Below, one piece after another: positions 16,798 to 28,000 of a stretch of 64,000 nt of DNA. The stretch is from assembly GCA_963758365.1 (NCBI GenBank), contig CAVWVB010000001.1, positions 620,001 to 684,000 of the forward strand, given 5' to 3'. The notes beneath the pieces were generated by a model. The model searched no databases and was not told where the DNA came from. It saw only the letters and a program-made list of their open reading frames with translations. Origin of the DNA: Dokdonella_A sp963758365. Lineage in GTDB: Bacteria; Pseudomonadota; Gammaproteobacteria; Xanthomonadales; Rhodanobacteraceae. Made by a program: the position numbers and the translations under genes. Position 1 is the stretch's first letter. Each line of letters starts with the position of its first letter.

Positions 16798-19700
16798 GCA
16801 ACAGCCATGGCACGCTGTCGTCCACGCGCACCCGCAACTGGGTGAGCCGTCCCTTTTCGTCGCGGCCCTCGACCAGCAATTCGGCGTCGCCGGCATCGAT
16901 GCTCAGGTAGCCGTTGCTCTGCCCGCTCGACGCGGACTGCCAGGCGAACGACAGTAGACGCAGATTCGTGTCCACCGATTGCCACGACGTGCGCTCGCTC
17001 AGGCCGTGCGCGTCGCGGGTGACCATCCGCAACGCGAACGCGTCGCCAAATCGCGCGAGCTCGACCGTGAACAGCATTCTCCCGTCCACGGTCCTGCCGC
17101 TCGCGATCGCGACCGGCATGATGCCGAGCTGGTCGAGCAGCGTCGCGTCGATGCGCAGATGTGCGGTCACATAGTCGCTGCCGGTGCCGACAACGCTGAC
17201 CACACTGTCAGGGCCGCTTTCGAAGCCGTCGCGGAAGATCACGATCACGTCGGTATCCGTCGCGGTGTTGTCGGCAGGCACGGGATCGACGCCGTTGATC
17301 AGGCTCGCAGTCGCGGTGTTGTCGATCGAGTCGTCGGTGCCGGCCGACTGTACGGTCGCCGAGTAGACGTAGGTCGCGGCGCCGCCGATCGGTAGCGTCG
17401 CCGTGTCCGTCAGCGTGTCACCGCTGCCGTTCGCATTGCCGCAAGTCGCGCCGCCGCTGGCCGTGCACACCCACGAGCCGCCCGTGAGCAGAGCCGGCAA
17501 TGCATCGATGACGGTTGCAACCGCATCGCTCGGGCCACCCGGATTGGTTACTTCGATCAGGTAGTCAAGCGCATCGCCGACCTGCACGAACGAGCGGTTG
17601 TCGGTGAGCGTGATGCCGATGTTGGCCTGGCCGCCGAGCGTGTCGGTGTCGGTCGCCGAGTTGTTGCCCGGGGTCGGATCGGTGACGCCGCCCGGTGCGG
17701 TCACGGTCGCGGTGTTGACCAGCGAACCGGTCGCGCCGGCCGACACCGCGCAACTCGCGGTATAGGTCGCGCTGCCGCCACTGGGCAGGTTGGCCGCATC
17801 GTTGATGTTGCCCGAGCCCGCAGCGGTGCAGGTGCCGCCACCAGAACCCGAACAGGTCCAGGTGCAGGTCAGCGACGCGGGGAACGTGTCGGCGACGGTC
17901 GCGCCGGTCGCGCTGCTCGGTCCGAGGTTGGACGCAACGATCGTGTAGGTGACCGAACCGCCTGGCGTTGCACTGGTCACGCCGTCGGTCTTGGTGATCG
18001 CAAGATCCGCGCTCGCGTTCAGCGTGTCGGTATCGGTCGCCGAGTTGTTGCCTGGCGTCGGATCGGTGACGCCGCCCGGTGCGGTCACGGTCGCGGTGTT
18101 GACCAGCGAACCGGTGGCGCCGCGCCGACACCGCGCAACTTGCGGTGTAGGTCGCGCTGCCGCCACTAGGCAGGTTGCCGCATCGTTGATGTTGCCCGAG
18201 CCCGCAGCCGCGCAGGTGCCGCCACCAGAACCCGAACAGGTCCAGGTGCAGGTCAGCGACGCGGGGAACGTGTCGGCGACGGTCGATCCGGTCGCGCTGC
18301 TCGGTCCGAGCGTTGGACGCAACGATCGTGTAGGTCACCGAGCCGCCTGGCGTTGCACTGGTCACGCCGTCGGTCTTGGTGATCGCAAGGTCAGCGCTCG
18401 GACCGAGCGTGTCGGTATCGGTCGCCGAGTTGTTGCCTGGCGTCGGATCGGTTACGCCGCCCGGTGCGGTCACGGTCGCGGTGTTGACCAGCGAACCGGT
18501 CGCGCCGGCCGACACCGCGCAACTTGCGGTGTAGGTCGCGCTGCCGCCACTAGGCAGGTTGGCCGAATCGTTGATGTTGCCCGAGCCCGCAGCGGTACAG
18601 GTGCCGCCACCAGAACCCGAACAGGTCCAGGTGCAGGTCAGCGACGCGGGGAACGTGTCGGCGACGGTCGATCCGGTTGCGCTGCTCGGTCCCGCGTTCG
18701 ACGCGACGATCGTGTAGGTCACCGAACCGCCCGGCGTCGCACTGGCGACGCCGTCGGTCTTGGTGATCGCGAGGTCAGCGCTCGGACCGAGCGCATCGGT
18801 ATCGGTCGCCGAGTTGTTGCCCGGGGTCGGATCGGTGACGCCGCCCGGTGCGGTCACGGTCGCGGTGTTGACCAGCGAACCGGTCGCGCCGGCCGACACC
18901 GCGCAACTCGCGGTATAGGTCGCGCTGCCGCCGCTGGGCAGGTTGGCCGCATCGTTGATGTTGCCCGAGCCTGCGGCCGTGCAGGTGCCGCCGCCCGCGC
19001 CCGAACAGGTCCAGGTACAGGTCAGCGACGCGGGGAACGTGTCGGCGACGGTCGATCCGGTTGCGCTGCTCGGTCCCGCGTTCGACGCGACGATCGTGTA
19101 GGTGACCGAACCGCCCGGCGTCGCACTGGCGACGCCATCGGTCTTGGTGATCGCGAGGTCCGCCTGTGGCGTCAGCGTGTCGGTGTCCGTCGCCGTGTCG
19201 TTGGCACTGTTCGGATCGCCGGCAAGGCTCACGATCGCGGTATTGCTGAGCGAACCCGTCGCCGCGGGTGACACCGCGCAACTTGCGGTATAGGTCGCAC
19301 TCGCGCCGTTTGGCAGGGCGACCGTGTCGTTTATGTTGCCCGAGCCGGATGCGGTACACGTGCCGCCGCTCGCGCCCGAGCAGGTCCAGGTACAGGTCAG
19401 CGAGGCCGGGAACGTGTCGGCCACGGTGGCACCGGTTGCGTCGCTTCCACTCGCGTTGGACGCGACGATCGTATAGGTCACCGAACCGCCCGGCGTCGCT
19501 GTCGTTACGCCGTCGGTCTTGGTTATGCCGAGATCGGCCGGAGTGGCGACGGCCGGCGCGTAGCAGACCGTGACGTCGCTCAGCACCGGCGTCATCGTGC
19601 TGTCCGTGGTCGCGAGGTCGGCCTGGTACTTGAGGTAGCGATTGCCGTCGAACTGGCTCAGCGAGCCGCCACTCGTCGTGTAGAACGTCGCGGCGGTGCC

Positions 19701-22352
19701 GTCGGGCCCGACGAACGTGAACGGACCCGCTGGCGAATTGCTCGCGCCGACCTGGAATCGGGTCGAGGTGTTCACCGGGGTCGTCGCGGTCCAGCTCAGC
19801 GTCGACCACGTGGGCGTCTGGCCCATCGGCAGGTTGCTGTCCTTGGTCGACGAAATCAGGTTGCCCGCTGCCGCATAGCCGCTCGCGACGTAGGTGACGA
19901 AGCCGACATCGGTCGTCTGTCCGGTCCAGGTGGTGCCGCTGTTGGTCGAGGTCACGCGGCGTCCGCCCGCGTACGGGCTGCCGGAGCTCACGACGTACGC
20001 GTACGTTCCGGCCGACGGGTTGGAGACCGCGCGCACGACGATCGCGTATTGCGTGCCGGACGTGATCGTCGCGGGGACCGCGAAGTTCGCGCTGAAGTAG
20101 CCGCCCGAGCCGCTCGAGAATCCGGGGATCGTTGCGGTCGCAAGGTCGGCGCCGGTCGGCAGGTTGCCGCTCGTCGCACGCAGTGACACGGTGATGTTCG
20201 GCGTCGTGCCGGTGCAGGTGCTGCAGAACAGGTCGACGTCGACCCGCGTCAGCGAGCCGCTCGCCGCGGCGGTGAAGGTCTGCCCGAACCAGCTCGTCGA
20301 ACTGAAGCCGAAGCCACTGCCTGTGACCGACGTGTTCTGCTGGTCGATCGCGGCCGCGTTGAGCAGCAACACGTCGCCCGGATTCGTGGTCAGGTCGACG
20401 CTGGTCGGCACGCCCATCTGGAAATCCGCTTGCGTCGTATCGATCGGACACGCACTCGTCGGCGCCGCGGCAAGGGAAAAATTCTTCGTGGTCGTCGCGC
20501 CGTCGCTGACCACGACATTGTTCTGGGTCGCGCTGACGAAACCGGGCTTGCTCGCGCTGATCGCGGGGTAGGTGCCGGACGGGATCGCGGCGAACTGGTA
20601 GAAGCCGCCCGCATCGGTCGTCGTGGTCCGGCTGCCGAAATTGATCGTCGCACCGCTGATCGGCGCGCCGCCCGCGGTCGCGCTGACCGTGCCCTGCACG
20701 GTGCCGCTGGCGACCGGCGTACACGACGGAAACGCGAACGAACCCACGCGGGTCTGCCAGTTGCCGCCGACCGCGATGTAGTACTCGTTCGTGTACCAGA
20801 ACGTGCAGCCATCGGGATCGACGGACATCGCGCTGTAGTCGCCCCAGCGTGTGCTCGTGTTCTGCGCACCGGTGCCTTCGACCAGCGAGGTCTCGGTCTG
20901 TGGCAGCGTGCTCAATGGATCGCCCGCAAGGCGACCCGCATAGCGGATCGCGGGCATCAGCGTCGAGGACGAGGCGCTGTAACCGATCGCCATGTCGCCC
21001 GCACGATCGACCGCGAGGCTCGGCATGTAGCGGTTGACCGTGGTGTCCGGCGTGTGCGTCGCAGCCTGGGTCGTGTTGGCGGCGACACTGCCGCCGGTCA
21101 CCGTCGTCTGGTAGTAGCGCGGTGCGGCGGTCGAGGCGGCGCCGCCTAGGACGGTGTGCGCGTTCCAGAGCGACTCCACGCCGCCGAGGTTCGTGTACTG
21201 GTTCTGCATCATCAGGCGCACCGCGAGGGTATCGTTCGCGTTGCCGCCCTGTGCCGGCACCGTGCCTGGCGGACTGGCCCAGCTTGCGGGCGCGATCGCG
21301 ATGAACGGACCGGTGAACGAGGACAGCGAAATGCTGTTCCAGTCGACGTGGAACTTGTAGACCGACACCGCGTTCGTGTACTGCCAGATCACGCTGAAAT
21401 AGTTCGGCGAGCCGGCCGGCGGCGTGCCGGTCTGCAGGCGTGCGTTGGCCGGGAGCAGCGTGAATTCGGACGCCGGCGGACTGAACTGGACGACCTGGAT
21501 CGACGGCGCGCCCGCGTACATCTGCGCCTTGTTGAGCGCCCACACGCGCGTGCCGACGAAGGACCCGCCAGCCGGGAATCCGAACATGTTGGCCGACATG
21601 TAGATGCCGTCGGGCCAGATTCCGAATTTCGGGTAGTCGCCGAGCGCGTCGGTCAGGTGCAGCGAATAGAAGTTCCAGCCGCCGGTCACCGGATCGCCGG
21701 TCTTCGACACCGCAAAGCACTGGTACGCGCCGGGCGGGTTGACCACGTTGCCCGAACCATCGAGCACGAACGCGAAATCGGTGATGACCCAGCGGTCCTC
21801 GAACGAATCGTACAGGACCACCGGATCGCCGAAGTTGTCGGTGTCGCAGAGATTGCCGAAATTGCCCTGGCTCATGAACGTGTCGTAGGTAAACGCGGCC
21901 ACGCGCACCGAGTCGGACTTGCGGTAGACGCCAATCGAGGTGTTGACCGCCTGGATGAAATAGGTCGGACCGACGTCACCGACGGTGTCGGGCGGACGCC
22001 CCGCACCCCAGTTGGCGAAGTCGAGGCCGAGGAAGTTCGAGATCGGCGCGGGCGCGGGCGCGGCCGGGACGGGCAGCGGGGCGGCGACCTCGGGAAGGCC
22101 TCCGGGCAACGCAATGCGATCGACTTCGGGTTCCTCGCGCTCGGGGCGGAAGCGGCGGCGCGGCGGGTTGCTCGACAGCGTGCGCAGGTCGATCGAAGCG
22201 CTTCCCGCGCTGAGCAGGCGGGTTTCCACCGGCTTGCCAGCTGCGGCCGGGGTCGGCACGGTCGCACCATCGCGGACCGGCACTTGTGCGGAGGAATCGG
22301 CCACGACGAAGCCGGACAACGCAAGCAACGCTGCCATCAAGACATGTTTCAT
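16784..22352 (-). CDS. Giant secreted DUF11-repeat protein, frameshifted in one repeat
   Basis: Reads as one 1,855-residue secreted protein if a net +1 frame change near 18.1-18.3 kb is corrected. Parts in order: signal peptide (MKHVLMAALLALSGFVVADSS); a large unassigned N-terminal domain to about residue 535; a carboxypeptidase-regulatory-like domain (GTVQGTVSATAGGAPISGATI) to about 610; a jelly-roll-like segment; six DUF11 repeats with D-L-x-I-T-K-T-D-G starts; an internal VIFRDGFESG near the end; and a final domain of about 150 residues ending in VPWLLLIEQ. As given, two overlapping frames cover it (22352 down to about 18311, and about 18322 down to 16784). It is probably a surface or released adhesin-like protein. 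Relative to sister repeats there is an extra base near 18311, a missing base near 18176 and an extra base near 18123. Confidence 0.8.
17640..19551 (-). repeat. Tandem DUF11-coding repeats, 384-bp period
   Basis: Four nearly identical units of 384 bp (128 codons) start at 17640, 18024, 18409 and 18793; a fifth, more diverged unit of 375 bp covers 19177-19551. The unit at 18024-18408 is 385 bp because of its net +1 indel. Each unit encodes one DUF11 domain with TYTIVASN, SLTCTWTCSG and NLPSGG motifs. Nucleotide identity between units is very high, including silent positions, which points to recent duplication or gene conversion. Confidence 0.9.
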
Positions 22353-22660
22353 TGAATTCCCCCTGAGGAAATCGCGTTGTAGGCGGCATTTCGCCGTGCC
22401 GGATCACCCGCGACTGTGACGCCGGCCGACGCATTCACGCGGTCCTTCCCGCGCTCGGCCCACGTCGCGGCGCGAGCATGATCGTGCGCGCGCAAGCGGT
22501 CAAGCGCGACGTCACGCCACGGCAGCGGTCGCGCGTCCGTCATCGATCGGCTGTATGGCGCTGCCGAGACGTGCGTCTCGATTCGCGCCGGGACATCGTG
22601 CCGGGCGGGGCCGAGGCCGGCGCGTTGCTCCGAAGGCTCCGCGAGTCCTTTTTTCGAGCG
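22353..22660. other. Gene-free gap between the repeat-protein start and the kbl 3' end
   Basis: No convincing gene on either strand. The left end holds the ribosome binding site of the repeat protein (AGGGGGA, read on the minus strand). A T-run of six at about 22649-22654 follows a GC-rich stretch, but I cannot fold a clean terminator around it. Confidence 0.4.
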
Positions 22661-23851
22661 TCAGCCGAGTACGCCAAGCCGTTTGCCCACGCGCACGAAC
22701 GCGTCGACGGCCTGGTCGATCTGCGCACGCGTGTGCGCCGCGCTCATCTGGGTGCGGATGCGCGCCTGGCCCTGCGGCACTACCGGGTAGAAGAAGCCGA
22801 TCACGTAGATGCCTTCGGCGAGGAGTTCCTGTGCGAAGGTCTGTGCGAGCCTGGCGTCGCCGAGCATGACCGGTGCGATCGGATGCGTGCCGGGGCGGAT
22901 GTCGAAACCCGCGTCGGTCATGCGCTTGCGGAAATACAGCGCGTTGTCGTTGACCTTGTCGCGCAGTGTGGTACTCGACGACAGCATTTCGAATACCTTG
23001 ATCGAAGCCGCGACCAGCGGCGGCGGCAGCGTGTTCGAGAAAAGATACGGTCGCGAGCGCTGGCGCAGCAGATCGATGATCGCCTGGCGTCCGGTCGTGA
23101 AGCCTCCCGAGCCGCCACCGAGCGCCTTGCCGAGCGTGGAAGTGAACACGTCCACTTCCTCCATCACGCCGTGCAGCTCGGCGGATCCGCGCCCGGTCGG
23201 GCCGACGAACCCGGTTGCGTGCGAGTCGTCGACCATCAGCAATGCGTCGTGCCTGTTCTTGAGCGCGACGATTTCATCGAGTTTCGCGATATAGCCATCC
23301 ATCGAGAACACGCCGTCGGTCGCGATCAGGCGCGTGCGCCTGCCCCGCGTCTCGGACAGGTGTTTCTCCAGCTCGCCCATGTCGCTGTTCGCGTAGCGCC
23401 TGCGTTCGGCCTTGCAAAGGCGGATGCCGTCGATGATCGATGCGTGGTTGAGCGCGTCCGAGATCACCGCGTCCTCCTCGCCGAGGATGGTCTCGAACAG
23501 GCCGCCGTTCGCGTCGAAGCAGCTCGTGTAGAGGATCGTGTCGTCGGTGCCGAAGAATGTCGAGATGCTCTTCTCGAGTTGCTTGTGCAGGTCCTGCGTT
23601 CCGCAGATGAAGCGCACGCTCGCGAGGCCGAATCCGTGCGTGTCCAGCGCGCTCTTCGCGGCTGCGACGATGTCGGGATGATCGGCAAGGCCGAGATAGT
23701 TGTTCGCGCAGAAGTTCAGCACCTGACCGGAATCGGCGGTACGGATGGCAGCCGATTGCGGTGTCGTGATCACACGCTCGGTCTTGTACAGACCCTGCTC
23801 GCGGATCGATTCGAGGTCGCTCTCGATGCGTTGGCGTGCGGCGTAGTCCAT
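22661..23851 (-). CDS. kbl: Glycine C-acetyltransferase (2-amino-3-ketobutyrate CoA ligase)
   Basis: A 396-residue PLP enzyme of the alpha-oxoamine synthase family that cleaves 2-amino-3-oxobutanoate with CoA to glycine and acetyl-CoA, the second step of threonine breakdown. The PLP lysine lies in TSTLGKALGGGSGG; FCANNYLGLADHPD, DDSHATGFVGPTGRG and SDALNHASIIDGIR are Kbl signatures. The start at 23851 gives the standard N-terminus MDYAARQRIESDLESIR; longer in-frame starts up to 24079 add unconserved residues. The usual partner threonine dehydrogenase gene (tdh) is not adjacent. Confidence 0.95.
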   Translation of the reverse strand: MDYAARQRIESDLESIREQGLYKTERVITTPQSAAIRTADSGQVLNFCANNYLGLADHPDIVAAAKSALDTHGFGLASVRFICGTQDLHKQLEKSISTFFGTDDTILYTSCFDANGGLFETILGEEDAVISDALNHASIIDGIRLCKAERRRYANSDMGELEKHLSETRGRRTRLIATDGVFSMDGYIAKLDEIVALKNRHDALLMVDDSHATGFVGPTGRGSAELHGVMEEVDVFTSTLGKALGGGSGGFTTGRQAIIDLLRQRSRPYLFSNTLPPPLVAASIKVFEMLSSSTTLRDKVNDNALYFRKRMTDAGFDIRPGTHPIAPVMLGDARLAQTFAQELLAEGIYVIGFFYPVVPQGQARIRTQMSAAHTRAQIDQAVDAFVRVGKRLGVLG

Positions 23852-24011
23852 GGCGGTTTCCGGTTCGAGCGGGTGCGGCCATTGTCCTTCATCGGTCGCG
23901 TCCACGGGAATATCGGCAGCCGCGACGACGCGGCTGTCGTGACCGCGCGCGTTGTCACGATACGGATGACGCGATGACACCGGCGCAGCGATCGGGGCAG
24001 TTTCGCGTATG

Positions 24012-24971
24012 TCAGGCTGACGTGTAGGCGCCGTAGGCGCGCAGGCGCTCGTAGCGTCTTTCCTGCAGCGAGGGGACATCCAGCGCGCAGAGTTCGTCGA
24101 GCTGGTTGCGCAGCACCGCTTTCAGGCGCACCGCCATCGAGCGCGGATTGCGGTGCGCGCCACCGAGGGGTTCGCGAACCATCTTGTCGATCAGCCCGAG
24201 TTCTAGCAGGCGCGGCGCGGTCATGCCGAGCGCGTTGGCGGCATCCTTCGCGCGCTCGGCGGTCTTCCACAGGATCGATGCGCAGCCTTCCGGCGTGATC
24301 ACCGAGTAGGTGCTGTACTGGAGCATGTTGGTGCGATCGCCGACGCCGATCGCGAGCGCGCCACCGGAGCCGCCCTCTCCGATAACCGTACACACGATCG
24401 GCACACCCAGAGCGGACATTTCGAGGAGATTGCGCGCGATGGCCTCGCTCTGGCCGCGTTCCTCGGCGTTGACGCCGGGATATGCGCCGGGCGTGTCGAT
24501 GAAGGTCAGGATCGGCAGTCCGAAGCGTTCGGCCATCTGCATCAGGCGCAGCGCCTTGCGATAGCCTTCCGGCCGCGGCATGCCGAAATTGCGGCGCACC
24601 TTCGATTTGGTGTCGCGCCCCTTCTGATGTCCGATCACCATTACCGCGCGCTCGTCGAAGCGGGCCAGGCCGCCAACGATCGCGGCGTCGTCCGCGAAGG
24701 CGCGATCGCCGGCGAGCTCATGAAACTCGTCGAAGATCACGCCGACATAGTCGAGCGTGTAGGGACGCGCCGGATGTCGCGACAGCTGCGCGATCTGCCA
24801 GGGCGTGAGGTTGCGGAAAATCTCCGCGGTCTTGGTTTTCAGCTTGCCCTGCAGCGTGCCGATCTCGTCCTCGATGTTGAACGCCTGGCCATGGCTGGCA
24901 TGGCGCAGCTCCTGGATCTTGGCGTCCAGTTCGGCGATTGGCTGTTCAAAATCGAGGAAGTTCGGGTTCAT
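24012..24971 (-). CDS. accA: Acetyl-CoA carboxylase carboxyltransferase subunit alpha
   Basis: A 319-residue subunit that, with AccD, transfers the carboxyl group from biotin-carrier protein to acetyl-CoA, the first committed step of fatty acid synthesis. The full-length N-terminus MNPNFLDFEQPIAELDAKI and core motifs DTPGAYPGVNAEERGQSEAIA and GEGGSGGALAIGVGD are present. It lies 92 bp downstream of dnaE on the same strand, the usual dnaE-accA order of gammaproteobacteria. Confidence 0.97.
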   Translation of the reverse strand: MNPNFLDFEQPIAELDAKIQELRHASHGQAFNIEDEIGTLQGKLKTKTAEIFRNLTPWQIAQLSRHPARPYTLDYVGVIFDEFHELAGDRAFADDAAIVGGLARFDERAVMVIGHQKGRDTKSKVRRNFGMPRPEGYRKALRLMQMAERFGLPILTFIDTPGAYPGVNAEERGQSEAIARNLLEMSALGVPIVCTVIGEGGSGGALAIGVGDRTNMLQYSTYSVITPEGCASILWKTAERAKDAANALGMTAPRLLELGLIDKMVREPLGGAHRNPRSMAVRLKAVLRNQLDELCALDVPSLQERRYERLRAYGAYTSA

Positions 24972-25063
24972 TCGCGGAAGTTGGCGTCCGACATCGGACG
25001 CAAGGCCGCGCAGTATAGCGGCTCGCGCGCGAGCGGTCAGGCTCTCCCGGTGGCGCGGGCCGG

Positions 25064-28000
25064 CTAGTCGCGCACGCCGAATACGAGGTCCGCATCGATG
25101 ACGCCATCGAGCGTCCTCAGCGCATCCTTGAGCAGCGGGCTGGCGCGCACGCGCCATTGCGCACCGAGTTCGATCTCGGCCTGTCCGCTGGAATTGCGGA
25201 ATGCCAGACGCACCGGCGTGGTGCCGCCACGGTAGGCCGCAAGCGCATGGCCCAGCTGATCGATGAAGTCGGCTTGCACGCCATTGAGGCTCAGCCGCAG
25301 CAGGCTCGCGCGGCGCTCGCAGGTGGCCTCGATCGTCGAGACCGTGTGCACGCGAAGCTGGTAGCCGCCGGAAAAGTCGTCGACGCTGAGTCCTCCGGCA
25401 AACACGAGGATCGCATCGCGGGTCAGCAGCGGCCCGTACTCGATCCATGTCTCGCGATACAGCACCGCCTCGAACTTGCCCGAGAAATCCTCGACGGTCA
25501 CGAACGCGCGGTTGTCCCCCTGCTTGCGGATCGCGATCACCGAACCGGCCAGCACGAACGTGGGCAGGTCGGCGAAACGCGAGCGGCGCTCACCCGACGG
25601 CGGCCGGTAGTGTCTGTCGATTTCGCCGATCGGACAGGTCGCGATTTCGCTGATCAGTCCGCGCCAGGCGTCGGTCGGATGACCGGAAAGATAGTGTCCG
25701 AGCGTGTCGCGCTCGCCGGCAAGACGTTGCGCGATCGGCCAGTCGTCGATGTCGGGCGGCACCTGCACGAGCGACGGCGCACCGGCACTGCTCGAAAAAA
25801 TGTCGACCTGGCCGCTCTCGCGATCGCGCAGCGCCTGTTCCGCCGCACGCATCGCTTCGGGCAGATGCGCCATCAGCGTCGCGCGGTTCCTGCCGAGGCC
25901 GTCCATCGCGCCGGACTGGATCAATGCTTCGAGCACGCGCTTGTTGATCTTCTGCGCGTCGATTCGGCGGAAGAAGTCGAACAGGTCGCGGTAGCTGCCG
26001 CCACGGATGCGCGCTTCGACAATACTCTCGACCGCACCACGCCCAACGCCCTTGATCGCGCCGAGACCGTACTGGATCGTCGATGCATCGATTGCCACGA
26101 ACGCATAGGCGGACGCGTTGATATCCGGAGCACGCACGCTGAGTCCGAGCGCGCGTGCCTCCCCCAGAAAGTTCACGACCTTGTCGGTGCTGTCCATGTC
26201 CGAGGACAGCACCGCCGCCATGAACTCGGCCGGATAATGTCCCTTCAGCCACGCGGTCTGGTAGGAGACGAGCGCGTAGGCTGCCGCATGCGACTTGTTG
26301 AATCCGTAGCCGGCGAACTTCTCCATCGTGTCGAACACGGCGTCGGCCTTCGCTTCGTCCACGCCATTGCGCGCGGCGCCTTCGCGGAATGTCACGCGCT
26401 GGCGGGCCATTTCCTCGGCCTTTTTCTTGCCCATCGCGCGGCGCAGCAGGTCGGCGCCGCCGAGCGAGTAGCCGCCGACGATCTGCGCCATCTGCATGAC
26501 CTGTTCCTGGTAGACCATGATTCCGTAGGTCTCGCGCAGGACCGGTTCGACGCGCGGATCGGGGTAGTCGATGACTTCGATGCCGTGCTTGCGCCGGCAG
26601 TAGCTCGGGATCAGGTCCATCGGGCCGGGACGGTACAACGCGCCGAGCGCGATGATGTCCTCGAAGCGGTCCGGCCTCGCGTCCTTGAGCATGCCCTGCA
26701 TGCCGCGCGACTCGAACTGGAACACCGCGACCGTGCGCGCCTGCTTGAGCAGATCGAACACCGCGGCGTCGTCGAGCGGCAGCGCCATGATGTCGAGGGG
26801 TGCCTCGCCGTCCTCTGCGCGCCGCGTATTGATCGCCTTGACCGTCCAGTCGATGATCGTCAGCGTGCGCAGTCCGAGGAAATCGAACTTGACCAGGCCG
26901 ACAGCCTCGACGTCGTCCTTGTCGAACTGCGTGACCACGCCGCCGCCGCCCGCTTCGCAGAACAGCGGCGCGTAGTCGCTGAGCGGACCGGGTGCAATCA
27001 CCACGCCGCCCGCGTGCCGGCCCGCATTGCGCGTGAGGTCCTCGAGCTTCAATGCGAGATCGACCAGTTCGGTGACGTCCTCGTCGGCCTCGTAGAGAGC
27101 CTTGAATTCGCCGACCACGCGTTCGGGTTCACGGCGCGATTTCTCCGAACGGCCGAGCACGTCCTCGAGCGCGATGTCGAGCGGCACCTTCGGAATCAGT
27201 TTGGCGATGCGGTCGACCTGGCCGTACGGCATGCCGAGCACGCGGCCGGTGTCGCGCAGCACCGCTTTCGCCGCCATCGTTCCGTAGGTGATGATCTGGC
27301 TGACCCGGTCGCGGCCGTACTTGCGGGCGACGTAGTCGATCACCTCGTCGCGCCGGTCCATGCAGAAGTCGACGTCGAAGTCGGGCAGCGAGACGCGTTC
27401 GGGATTGAGGAAGCGCTCGAACAGCAGACCGTAGCGCAGCGGATCCAGATCGGTGATCCCGAGCGCGTAGGCGACCAGCGATCCGGCGCCCGAGCCGCGT
27501 CCGGGGCCGACCGGTATGTCGTTCTGCCTGGCCCAGTTGATGAAGTCCGCGACGATCAGGAAGTAACCGGGGAAACCCATCTGCGCAATCACGTCGAGCT
27601 CGGTGTCGAGCCGGCGCCGGTAGTCGTCCTCGCTGAAGCCGGGTGCGGATTGGCGGCTGCGCAGACGCCGCTGCAGCCCTTCCTGCGCCTGTGCCCGCAT
27701 GAAGCTGTCCAGCGTGTGCTCGTCAGGAACCGGAAACGCGGGCAGGAAGTACTTGCCGAAGCCGAGTTCGAGATTGCAGCGTCGCGCGAGTTCGACCGCG
27801 TTTTCGAGCAGTTCGGGCAGATCCGCGAACACCTCCCCCATCGCCTGCGGCGACTTCAGATACTGCTCGGGACTGTAGTCGCGCGGGCGCTTCGGATCGG
27901 CGAGCACGCGGCCCGCGTGGATGCATACGCGCGCTTCGTGCGCCTCGAAGTCGTCGCGCGCGAGAAAGCGCACGTCGTTGCTGGCCACGACCGGCAGGTC

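Noticed and set aside
17640..19551. Regular repeats that could be mistaken for a CRISPR array
   Set aside because: The 384-bp period, continuous coding sense and lack of short unique spacers show protein-coding domain repeats.
18775..21720. A 981-codon minus-strand frame inside the DUF11 giant gene
   Set aside because: It overlaps the real gene in another frame; its Arg-rich sequence has no domains, and the repeats force it open.
22600..22660. T-run downstream of kbl as an intrinsic terminator
   Set aside because: kbl is on the minus strand, where this is an A-run located next to the stop with no clean stem, so it does not fit a terminator for that gene.
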